Assembly (NCBI GenBank): GCA_037367405.1
Contig: JAZKJV010008885.1
Coordinates: 124,001-188,000 of the forward strand
DNA length: 64,000 nt
Direction: 5' to 3'
Source: Ottelia alismoides
Taxonomy: Eukaryota; Streptophyta; Magnoliopsida; Alismatales; Hydrocharitaceae
In this document: in pieces, positions 11,272-21,468 of the stretch
Layout of the letters: every line of letters begins with the position of its first letter
Position numbering within the stretch: the stretch's first letter is position 1
Program-made: the position numbers and the translations under genes
The notes under the pieces: generated by a model
The model's database searches: none
What the model was told of the DNA's origin: nothing
The model's input: only the letters and a program-made list of their open reading frames with translations

Positions 11272-11867
11272 AACTAATAGCTATCTGGCTCAACTAAATA
11301 AAACCTAAGGCTAGGGGCTCCACCCACAAAAAAATAAATAAAATAAAGTCAGAAAACACAAATCCGCGAGAAACAAATAAAAAATAAAAGCGATAAAAAT
11401 AACGAGAAAACGACAGTGAGGTTCCCCAAGTGCACCGACACTTGGAGAAACGGACCCCGAATAAGGTATATGGTGTCCTTTTTACAACAATTTTGAATGA
11501 ATAAAATTCTAAGATAATAAAAAAACTATCTTTGCTCCAAATGATTGTCTTCTTAAAATCTTCTCCTCCTCCTGCTGCGCTCTCCTGCAGCTTCAAGAAG
11601 AATCAAGCTGCCTCCGCATCAGTAGAGTGCACCGACGCTCTTAAGAAAGCCACCCCAGCTCGTCGGACCCTTGCAAGAAAGAGGAAACGAAAAATGTGTA
11701 AGAGACACAAATATAGAAATATGAGCAAGAAAATGAATTAAATTTAGTGAATATGAACAATGGAATAATGTATAAAGATATGAACAAAAATGTATAACCA
11801 AGAGTAGCAGGTCAAATGAAAAACCTAAGTACCCTCTCTGTGCCTCCCCAACAACGGTGCCATTTGT
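11272..11867 (-). mobile_element. Athila-like 5' leader (minus strand)
   Basis: Read on the minus strand, this runs from the primer site leftward. It aligns with the leader of the plus-strand element (24427-24960): a TTGCA-GGG segment near 11670, then a block around 11405-11460 whose minus strand reads GTGCACTTGGGG, as at 24870-24880. It is non-coding and interrupted by the copia at its left end. It continues as 1-783. Confidence 0.7.
11845..11862 (-). other. Primer-binding site, tRNA-Asp type (minus)
   Basis: The minus strand reads TGGCACCGTTGTTGGGGA, differing only by transitions from the Athila-type site TGGCGCCGTTGCCGGGGA. It sits five bases from the LTR end at 11868. This fixes the orientation of the element to the left. 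Confidence 0.85.
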
Positions 11868-13061
11868 TGACAGAGATTTTTTCAGGTTTTAAATTATCGA
11901 AATAAATGTGCAATGTCATTGCAACCCAAAGAATCCCTCAACAAAAAATTATTTTCTTCTTCTTAAGCTAATAATTACAAGAAAATGTGGCAGGATATTT
12001 ATCTATTTATTTTACCTGTATAGAAACAGGGTTGAACTCAGGGAGGCTACAATCAAGAGTGTTATTCAAATAATCGAAAAAAATCAAAGAAAAGAAAAAA
12101 AAGGGAATCTAAATTGTAATCTATCTTTATTTCTTGTGAGATTTTTATCTTTTTATCTTTTTATTTTTTTAATTTTTATTTTTTTATTTTCTAATTTTCA
12201 AATTTGTAATGATTTTTACTTTTACAAACTTTTAATTTTCAAAACAAGAATTTTCAAAACAAATTTATACACAAAAGAAATGCAATTGTTATGATTTTTC
12301 AAATATGATAAAAATGATAAAAAATGCCTAAATAAAATACTTTTGTGTTTTGATGATTTTTTACTATTTTTATAATTTTTCAGAGATTTTTAGATTTTTA
12401 AAATGAATAAAAACAAGGAACAATGAAAACAGTGAACAGATAAGACTCTTTTGCAATTTAAAAATATAAATGAAATCAAAAGTTGCTGCAATTATTTTTC
12501 CTAAAAACTAGAATGAATTTTTACAAACAAGAAGTGAAATCACTACTTTTGGAATTTTCTGTAATTTTTTATGATTTTATATGATTTTGAGTATTTTGTA
12601 ATTTTTTTAAAAATAATTATTGCATGAAATTGGTAGAGAAAATAAAATGCACAAAAATAAAAGTAATCTATTTTTTGAATTTTTTATGCAATATTTGAAT
12701 TTTTATGAATTTTCAAATTTCAAACAGTGAAAAATGCAATAAAAAATTATGTTATAAACAGACACACAACTTGAATATAATATGGTTTTTGTAGAATTTA
12801 TTGAGCAAGGAAAATATCTATTTTAACAATAAAAGGCATGCACATCAAGTCTGGAAAACATGGAGTTTTATGCAAATAGTTAATATCTTAGCATCAAAAA
12901 ACAACAATAAATAAACAACGAGACGTAAAGCACAATTTACCCAGTTGCGCGTGCAAAGTGTGTGACTTGAAGCTCTAGCGGGGTTCTTTTGAATTATTTA
13001 GAAATTTCGGGGGGCTGATTGTAATTTAACCCCAAAAAATAATAGGGTTTGACATTAGGGC

Positions 13062-13971
13062 TAGGGATGAGCATGGGCCGGGCTGGGTCGGGTCCTGAAG
13101 GGCCCAGGCTCAAGCCCACTTAAAAACTTCGGGCCTTGGGCCGGGCCTAGGCCCGAAAAAATTTTTTTTGTTCGGCCCAAGCCCAGGCCCGGCCCAATTC
13201 CTATGGGTCGGGCTTGGGCCGGCCCGGCCCATCTTAACCCATTATATATTATTAACTTTGAGTTTGTGTTTAAAGTCAATCTCAATTCAAGTTAGACGAG
13301 CAAAAATTGTTTAAAACATATGCCATAATACTTGTGAAACAACTAAAATTCAATTCTACTGGAGATGATTTCTCATTTTATACAAGTCCACTCAATGTTA
13401 TATACCATAAACGTCTCTCGTTACAGAAATTGAAAGAGTGAACCAAGTTTACACAATTAACAACAACAGGTGCACCATGCACTACATGTTAAAAAAAGGC
13501 ATAATGCTCGTATTGTGTAAATGTTCAATAATAGAAAATATTCTAATGGAAAAATAAACAATGAAAAATTCAAGAATAACCACCAGAATCTAAGATGACT
13601 AATTAAGAAAAATTAATTCTGAAATGAAATACAATGATCATCAACTCATATGTCCCACACTTGACTTTCTTGATTTTAAACATTGTATGAAGATAGGATA
13701 CATGAACAGAGTGTACATGACAGGTGAGAGTTTCCATATGTGTAGGATATTGTAAGGGTTCGGGCCTCTTCGGGTCGGGCCCGTGGGCCGGGTCGGGCCC
13801 GTGGGCCGGGTCGGGCTGGGCCAAGCCAAGCCCGAGCCCGGCCCAAAAAAATTTCGGGCCTAAAAATTAAGCCCAAGCCCGGCCCAATGTTTGTTTGGGC
13901 TTGGGTCGGGCCGGGCTTTTTGGGCTGGGCTTCGGGCTGGGCCGGGCCAGCCAGCCCAATGCTCATCCCTA
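13062..13971. mobile_element. Non-autonomous hAT-type transposon (910 bp)
   Basis: The ends are inverted: TAGGGATGAGCATGGGC at the left, and CAATGCTCATCCCTA at the right. A perfect 8-bp duplication ATTAGGGC flanks it (13054-13061 and 13972-13979), the hallmark of hAT insertion. About 150-230 bp at each end is built from GGCCC/GGGC units, and the two ends are complementary. The AT-rich middle (about 13240-13740) has no transposase. Apparent Pro/Gly-rich frames here are by-products of the GGGCC repeats. Confidence 0.9.
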
Positions 13972-15361
13972 ATTAGGGCTTCCTGTATCATTCTTGTCAC
14001 GCAAAGAGAAAGAGGGGTGCCGCCCATCTTGTCTTCCTTCGCAAGCAGGCGCGACAGACGATGACGGGAGGCGCACGACGATGGTAGATCTCGCGACGGG
14101 TGGTTGCGGTGATGGAGGATCCAAGGCGGCTGAGTGATGACGAGTTCTCCTCTGGAGGAGCTCCTACGGTATAACTCTTCAAGCTGTCGAGGATGGAGGC
14201 TAAGGAAGCAGTAGTCTTCTCCTCCGCGCGGGCGGAGGTCGGATGAGGGTGGATGGCGAGTGGGATCGACGGTGCTTCACGCGAGCAGTGGGCCTCATGC
14301 GAAAGAGCGGTGGTGCTGCGGTTCCTGGATCAGCAGTGCGGTGGCTCTATGATTGATGATAGGATGTGGCAATGGTGTGGGAGGCGTCTAGACGGATCAG
14401 GTGGCTGCCTGCTATGGGAGGCCCTATTGCGGAGGCGAGAGCGGCGGGAACCGCCTGTGGGTGGGGAGGGCAGTGCCTGCTGCTTCTATTTTTTGTTTTT
14501 TTTTTTTTTTTTCTTTTTTCTTTTCTTTTTATAAAAAAGAAACTGTAATTTTTTTATGTTTTCTTCCTTTTTATTGACATTCTTGTACATGCAATGAAAC
14601 CAAAGAGTCCGACTCAAGCGTGACGGCTCGATCAATAAATAAAAATAGAAATGTGAATGTTTTTGGATCCGACGAAATGGGAGATCGGAACCGTGTCTCT
14701 GACCACAGTGCGTGACTGGAGGTGTGTGGTTGCGTGAGGTAGAACGTGAAGTGATGAGATAGAGAAAATGAGATGGAACATCGGATTTGGGAGTGGGTCA
14801 AATCGTGATGATTGATTAAAAATGATTAACTAAGATCTAGAATAAAAAAATGATAACAAAAATGAGGAGCGAATGAACGCCATGATGGCCCTGACGAGGA
14901 TCGACTCGCTGTCACTGGACGACTCGGAAGCTGGGCATCTCTCGATCACAAGAATTCTCTTGGATATTAGTCTCCTCTCACCAAAGATTGATCAAGTGAG
15001 AATGAGGGAGGAGGAGCCAATTAAATAGAAAAAATACGAATTTGAAATTCAAAATTTGAATGGAGAGGAAAATAAGGAAAAGAGTTAGTGATGGAACTAA
15101 ATAAATAAAATAAATAAATAAAAATGAAATTTAGAATTAAAAAAATTAAAAAATAATTAATATGAAAAATTAATTAGCCACCTTAATGGTGGCTATTTAA
15201 GGCATATATTCGAATTATATACAAAAGGCATGTTTTCAAATTAATTTAAATAAATAAATTGAATTAGATTTTTGAAATTAGATTAATTTAATTAATTAAT
15301 TTTAGATATTATTTTTGGTGGTTTCTATATAAGGTGGTTAACTACATACATATCATATATA

Positions 15362-15566
15362 TAAGGTTTAGATTTCGCGAAATTTCGACAAAATTTCGGT
15401 TTTCGACAAGAAATCGAAATCTCGAGCGAAATGGCGATATGAGGGCAGTTTTCGGTCATTTCTTCACAAATAGTGGTCGATATGGGCGAAATGTCTTCGA
15501 AATTTCGTCGAAATTTGACGAAATTTTGTATCGACAAGGTATCCGAAACTGATATTTAAACCCTTA
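15362..15566. repeat. CGAAATTTCG-rich palindromic repeat, MITE-like
   Basis: About 205 bp with many forms of the palindrome CGAAATTTCG and GAAATTTCGAC. The ends AAGGTTTAGATTTCG and GATATTTAAACCCTT are imperfect inverted repeats. It is embedded in the Athila-like LTR, and CpG content is clearly higher than in its AT-rich surroundings. The duplication at the ends is not clear. An open frame across it (15334-15552) is an artefact of the repeat. Confidence 0.5.
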
Positions 15567-16346
15567 CAAATAAGGAAATATTTTTTTAATAAATTTTTTT
15601 ATTTACTTTAAATTACTGTGGACAATATTTACAATTATTAAAATATAATATGCATAAAATAAAAAATACAATAAATAAATGGTCAAATTGCAAAAACTAC
15701 CCCAGAAAACCGACTTTCATACCATAACCCAAAATTATGAAACCACAGTCATTTTAAAGATTATTTAATTTAGAATACAATGAACGTGAGTTTGATTCAA
15801 TTTGAGTTCATATGGAGCCAGAATTGGTCTTTCAATTATAGATTTACAACTTTTTCCGAATGTGGTTACTTTTATTTTGCACTTGATTTTATTTTGCAAC
15901 ATTTTTATTATTTAGCAAACATTTTATTTACAAGTTTTATTAAGAAATTTTTTTAATTTGAAGTCAATTTATGGACAAATAATATAATGTAAGTTTTATA
16001 CAAATATACACATAATAAATGAAGAATGAAAAAGTATTTACAAAATAGTTTTTTGGATTTTCTGATTAAAGACCCTATCTCCCACTACTTTATTCCTAGT
16101 CGATCAGGTCAAGTCTTGACCTCTCGGGGTTTGGGTCAGCCTGTATATATTGCATATATACAATCTTTTTATTTTCTTTATTTTTCCTTTATTTCTTTCT
16201 TTATTTATTTTTGGTTAAAATAATAATATATGTATAATATTTATATACAGGTTAGTAAGAATATGGATTTAGTATTATATACAAGTGTTTTATAAGGATT
16301 TTAAGATAAAATAAATGAATAAAGATGATGAAATGCAGATTCATCA

Positions 16347-18917
16347 CCCCCATATGCTTTACCTTCTCTAGTCCCCTTAACAAACACTTATTTAAATGAA
16401 TAAGTGAATAAAAGAAAAGAAAGGAATAATAAAGGAATTAGGACAACATTGAGTGTTAAACTTATCTTCATAAAGTTGTAGTATGGAGCTCTGTCAGACC
16501 TTTGGATTATTAGTGTGGCGGAACTTTAATGGGAAATGGATTTAAAACCTAACAACGTCTAAGTTCCACAAGACTCCTATTCAGGTCTCCTCAATAGTCA
16601 GGTCAGAAAAAGTCTACATACACAAATTCTTATGAATATGAATCTTTACTTGGACGGTGTAAGTGAAATATAGCTCCCGATCTCAAAAGTAGCAAAGAAA
16701 CGACTTCTCTCAACAAGGTAACTCTAGTCCCCCGGTCTAGCAACTCTTTCCTCGAGGAGCGGGGACATTCCATTCTAAGTTCAAGTACAACTAGCTCAAG
16801 AAGAGGAGATGGATAAAAGAATGGATGGTAACCAATGTAGCTACCTATCCTTGGATGCATGACCAGTGTAGTCAAGTCATCCAGCTGTAAGCTTACAAAA
16901 ATTTGACTTGAAGCTCTTATTTTTTATACTTGTATATACACTCCAGCAGACATTTTTCAATCAGGCATGTCCAGTTTTGGAGATTCTATATTTTTTCTCT
17001 TTTTTTTTGAAAATATATACAAGGTGCAGCATGTACATAGGGAGTTTTTCCTCTTGAGCTAGTAGTCTATCCCTCTTTTGAAGCATTACAACCCCACGAC
17101 ATCCTGTCTTTAGACCTCAATGCTACTAGATTAGGTTGAGATGCACTACCCTCCCTAGAGGAAGACAGATATTCCCATTAGTTGTTACATACCCATGTGC
17201 TATCCCAAGACAAAAGATTCCGCCTCCTCATCCCACCTCCTCCATGAAGAGCTATGTGTAGAATGCTTGTCCTAGAGAAGCCCGTGTATAGGAGAATCAT
17301 GCGTGTGTTGTTAAATATTCTACTTAGACTACTCAAGATGACATGTGAACATAGTCTTATGGACTCAACAAATTAATTCGCCAGGACATGAAAAGTCTTA
17401 ATTCCATTTCTTATAATGTTCCTCCGAAATTAAGTGGATTACGGTCTAACTCAGCTTCATTCTTCAATTTATTTCAAACTTAGTTTAAATGTCAATACTA
17501 TCCTGAAAAATGCACATGAAAATGCAATAAATATGTACAATGCAAATAAAAGATAGCAAAATCTTTTTGTGAAATAATTTTCTAATTTTGACATTTTTTA
17601 TGGATTTTAGAAAAAATGATGCACATGCATTTTTTTGGAAATTTAATTTTGCAAATTTTTATATACTTTTGGTTTTGTACTTTTTAGGGATTTTTTTAAT
17701 AAGGGTTAGGGTTAGTTGATAAGATACACATATGTACACGGAATAATTAATTATTTACAAGAATTAGTTGAAAAGATTTACAACTGAGTGTTAGTAATTT
17801 ATACAAGTATATATACATAGGGTAAAGAATTTTATGGGTGATGCATATATTCCTCAAACTTATTTGAAAATTATTTTACAAATACTTTTGAAAACCATAG
17901 TCTAAAATAATTTTTCCTTCAAACAATTTTACAAACATTTATAAACATTTGAAACTATTTTGCAAACATTTTTCAAACAATATATATATATATATTGATT
18001 TTTCAAAATAATTTTTCAACTATTTTCAAAATATTTTCAAATAGTTTTACAAAAAAAATTTATTTCACACAAAGGAATTTTTTTTACAAACCAAAATATT
18101 TTACGAAGGGTTGAAAACATTTCTTGAAACATTTTTCAAATAGTTTTCAATAGATTTTTCAAATAGATTTTCAAACTACTTTCAAAATATTTTCAAAATA
18201 TTTTAACCTGACTTATTAATCATTATATACAAAAAGGAATTCGATGAATTTCTCCATCCTTTTATTTATTGAATTTTACATGTATTTATACAATATTTTA
18301 GCCATATTAAAATACAAAAGTACAAGTTATGGCTAAAGTATATATACAATATATACGACACCCCCTATACTTAGCTCGAACAATGTCCTCATAGTGATCA
18401 GAGAGCGGCAAAGGAAGACATAACTCGTGCTAATTATAGAAAAGTGAAAAGACGCCTATGTTACAACGACTCAAAGAATATGGAATGAATAGAAGTCGAT
18501 AATCCCCCTATACTTAGGATCAAATAATCATAAGTATAAAAGACTGTACAAAAGGGAAAAACCGAGGGAAAGAATGTACAGACTCAATGTCTCCTCTTGC
18601 CCCCTATACTTAGGGTAGAGTAGCACTGAGTATAGAATATCAACAAGTTGGGGCACAAGAGAGAGATCAGAAGAATAAAAACAAAAGAGATGATGTGAAC
18701 AACATCACTCCCCCTATACTTAGGGTAGAGTATACCTAAGTATAGGCAACAACAAGAGTGAGAACATGACGAATATGAACAACTCGTATCATTCACCCCC
18801 TATACTTAGGATAGAGTACATACTAAGTATATCACACCGATACAAACAAGAGATGAATGATAAATGGAAAAAAGGAAGGAGCAAATCAAGATGGAAAACA
18901 TATATACAAGGTAGACA
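16347..18917 (-). mobile_element. Athila-like 3' untranslated region (element A, minus)
   Basis: Non-coding sequence between the end of pol and the polypurine tract. It starts with CCCCC next to the LTR and is collinear with 30545-32560. Shared blocks include one near 16350-16390, the segment 16940-16970, 17393-17443, a stretch of degenerate TTTTCAAA repeats (17860-18200) and the hairpin array. It also matches the reverse complement of 43086-44727. No protein is encoded. Confidence 0.75.
18356..18835 (-). repeat. CTATACTTAGG hairpin array, element A
   Basis: A single half-site at 18361 is followed by four hairpins, at about 18504-18539, 18600-18635, 18713-18755 and 18796-18832. Each has a left arm CCCCCTATACTTAGG and a right arm close to CCTAAGTATAG around 8-12 loop bases. 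Spacing is 80-115 bases. The third unit pairs almost perfectly. Equivalent arrays lie in the other two Athila-like elements. Confidence 0.8.
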
Positions 18918-18939
18918 TTGTTGAGTTGCCTCTCAACAA
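18918..18939 (-). repeat. Post-integrase hairpin typical of Athila/Tat elements
   Basis: TTGTTGAG-TTGCCT-CTCAACAA, an 8-bp stem. On the minus strand it reads CTTGTTGAGAGGCAACTC, close to the GCTTGTTGGGAGGCAACCC motif that commonly follows the integrase frame of plant Tat/Athila elements. It marks where pol should end in element A. Confidence 0.6.
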
Positions 18940-18975
18940 GCACTAAAGTTTACGCCCTAGCTAGGCGCAAAGGCT

Positions 18976-19686
18976 AGGACAACGAAGTATCAAGGTTCAG
19001 GAAGGCATCTGTAATGCAGTACCATACTGTCATTGTTGTCTCCGTATGAGAACACGAACATGGTCAAAAATATAAGTGAGGACACCCATATAGGCAATCA
19101 GGGCGAGTGGTCTGCTACCGGGTAAAGAGTTGTATAGATAAAATCGGACACCGGTAGCACAAAAGAAATCTTTAGCTCATGATCAGAGTGGAGTGAATGG
19201 TGGAGCTAAAAAAATGGAATGTGGAGAAGGAAGGATCTGTCATGGAATCCTCCATGTCAATCACCGTCTTGAAATGACATGGATGATCAAGATGAGGAGA
19301 CTCAATAAGAAAGCAGATATCCGATGCATGTAGTGGAGAGAATCTAGGTAAATCATCGAATATCTTAAAGATCGAATCATCCTCGCGAGGGTCGTCGAGG
19401 AGAGACAACTCAGATTCAGAAGAAAATCAGAAGACTCGATCTGGTGATCCGACAGATCGGATGCACAAACATGGAGTGAAATCGAGTACAGAGAACACAT
19501 CTCCCGCAGATAACCCTCAGGGAGATGTGAGATATTAGGAAGATTCGAGAAAGAGAACGAATGATTATACTCAAATAGCGGGTTCTCTCTCGAGTCAAAG
19601 AAAAACGTCCAATGGATCGTAATGGTCAAAGATATCTAGGTCAAGATCAAGAGATCATTGACCTGCTAGTGTGTAGAGTTCTGTTC
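18976..19686 (-). pseudogene. Unrecognised minus-strand open frames in element A
   Basis: Two overlapping minus-strand frames (19261-19629 and 19172-19408) read as one frame with a shift. The second contains a segment beginning DDLPRFSPLHASDICF. The position, upstream of the post-integrase hairpin on the minus strand, is where integrase would be expected, but I see no HHCC or DDE pattern. It could be a captured or heavily decayed segment. Confidence 0.3.
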
Positions 19687-19985
19687 TTGAGAAATGTTGG
19701 GATAATTTTTGGCCCTCAGGATGAAGGGTGGGAGGGAGGGAAAACATGAGTGATGATGATTTTGATTTTTTAAGCGATTGCTAATAATCTTGAGAAAGTG
19801 AACGTAACCAACTCGACACCAAGGACATACAAACTCAATCTGAACCCTTGATTCACTTACTCAACTCGTGATGACTGTTAAAGATCAGTCATTAATCTTA
19901 TCGATTTTATAGTTAGATGATTAAATAAAAGTTGTACAAACACTTAGGTTGGCTTATGGGATTTGGGCACTAACCTTAGTGTGTA
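19687..19985. repeat. Interspersed repeat R, copy 2
   Basis: Homologous to 90-346 with an extra segment of about 42 bases near the left end. The 13-mer CACTCACGTTCTA at 19987-19999 is the inverse of the one left of copy 1. No coding. Confidence 0.6.
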
Positions 19986-21468
19986 GCACTCACGTTCTAG
20001 CGACTTAAGACTGACCAACATTTTTCTTGATCTAATTAGTTGACAGTCTCATTGTTAAAGAATTAAGTCACCTACACTTCCTGATATTTACAATTAGGTC
20101 TTTACGCCTCATGTGTTCGGCCATGTGAGGCACTGTACTTTTGCATTGAAGCCGTCGCCGCTTTTATTATTTAGTTCCAGTCTTCAAATTTGTAATTATG
20201 TATAAACTTTTGAGGAAAATTGCATGTGAGTACTTGTGTTTATTTTATTACAAATATACCCATGCAAGGCTGATATATTATTTCTTACATTTTTTATTAA
20301 TAGCTCAAGTGTGCTATAATTGTTGGAAAAAATATAGGAGATGTCGTAAAGCATACTTGTACAAACCCACATTTTATTTTGACATTTTATTGCATTTTCC
20401 CATTTATTAAAAATCGAATATGAGCTATATAATCCCTATTTGCCTATTAAAATCCAAAACCACCTTTAAAATTTCCAAAAAACAGTATTAGTATATTATT
20501 ATATATACTACCTACAGACCAAAAATCACAAAAATATTAAACTAAAACCTTAAAAATAGTAAAACCTTAAAAAGACCATAAAAATCAGTAAATAATCCTT
20601 AAAAATTGAAAAAATAGTATTCTATTCTATATTTTCTTTACATTATCTAGTATACATTAAAAATAGTATTGGAAACTTTTGGACTTATTATCAATTTTTA
20701 AAATCTAAAACTATTTTACTTATTTATTATATTACTATTTTGATATATTAAATAAGTAAAATACATAAAATTATCAAAAAATTATATAAAATTCTAAAAA
20801 TAGAGAAAAATATTAAAAATACAAAACATTTTATTTTCTGAATTTTAACTAAAATTTTATATATTTAAAATTATAAAACCCTATATATCCTATATATACA
20901 CCCTATAATACTTATTTACTCATTATTATTATTACTTATAAGTTTATACAATATATTTTAACTTTAAAAATAGAAAAAGATTGTACTTATATATATATAT
21001 ATATATTTATTATATATCTTATATATTATTTATAATATCTATATTATCATTATTACTATATTTAAGTATATATTATTATTTTTAAAATCAGAAAGAAGTT
21101 AAAAACTTGCAAAATTTAAAACAATATAAAAAACTAAAATTTTTAAAATAAACAATAAATGTATAAAATGATTAAAAATACATGCAAATTAAATATAAGT
21201 AAAAACCCCTAAATAATAAAAAGTAGAAAAATTTGAAACTAATTATTATTTGTTTTTATTAATTAATAAGTATTATAACTATCCTTCATGCTCTCAATGG
21301 TTCGACCCCTACACTTGCTTGCCATACACATTTATTTGTAGGGTATAATAAATTTCACCCCACAACTTGTTTAATCTATATCCTGGGGTGACATTCTATT
21401 TAAGTGGATTGTTTGGGTATCAAGAGCCGAGAGAGTCGTCGATACAATTATTGTCGGATCCGACTTGT
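19986..21468. other. AT-rich non-coding stretch with an LTR-like U5 motif
   Basis: No gene recognised. It is very AT-rich from 20400 to 21250, with a TA run near 20985-21005. At 21299-21325 the plus strand carries a GGTTCGACCCCTACACTTGC motif of the kind found near the U5 end of Athila/Tat LTRs. This suggests a plus-oriented LTR remnant into which the element starting at 21469 inserted. Confidence 0.4.

Larger units (their letters stand above)
11868..16346 (-). repeat. Large Athila-like LTR shared by two internal regions
   Basis: Begins TGACAGAG and ends GATTCATCA. It is 4479 bp, about 3.56 kb without the hAT element. Left of it is a primer site on the minus strand; right of it (16347) is a C-run that is a polypurine tract on the minus strand. 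It therefore serves as 5' LTR of the element to the left and 3' LTR of the element to the right. The minus-strand CCTGAGTTC motif at 12027-12048, near the U5 end, recurs in other LTRs here. A G+C-richer block at 14000-14470 parallels 28500-29560. A run of T and pyrimidines lies at 14487-14530. Confidence 0.8.

Noticed and set aside
13603..13966. Pro/Gly-rich minus-strand frames
   Set aside because: Produced by GGGCC repeats of the hAT ends; no start context or homology.
14253..14548. Open frames ending in runs of Phe
   Set aside because: They run into the T-tract at 14487-14530 inside an LTR; not conserved elsewhere.
15334..15552. Overlapping frames on both strands rich in FR/NF
   Set aside because: Artefact of the CGAAATTTCG palindrome repeat.
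18356..18835. CRISPR-like spaced repeats
   Set aside because: The repeats are hairpins in a retrotransposon 3' region of a plant genome; spacers are homologous between elements, not unique.
20985..21005. TA-repeat runs (also near 17980 and 55249)
   Set aside because: Ordinary microsatellites in AT-rich DNA with no further pattern.
21299..21325. tRNA-like GGTTCGA segment
   Set aside because: No cloverleaf can be formed around it; it matches the U5-end motif of Athila/Tat LTRs.
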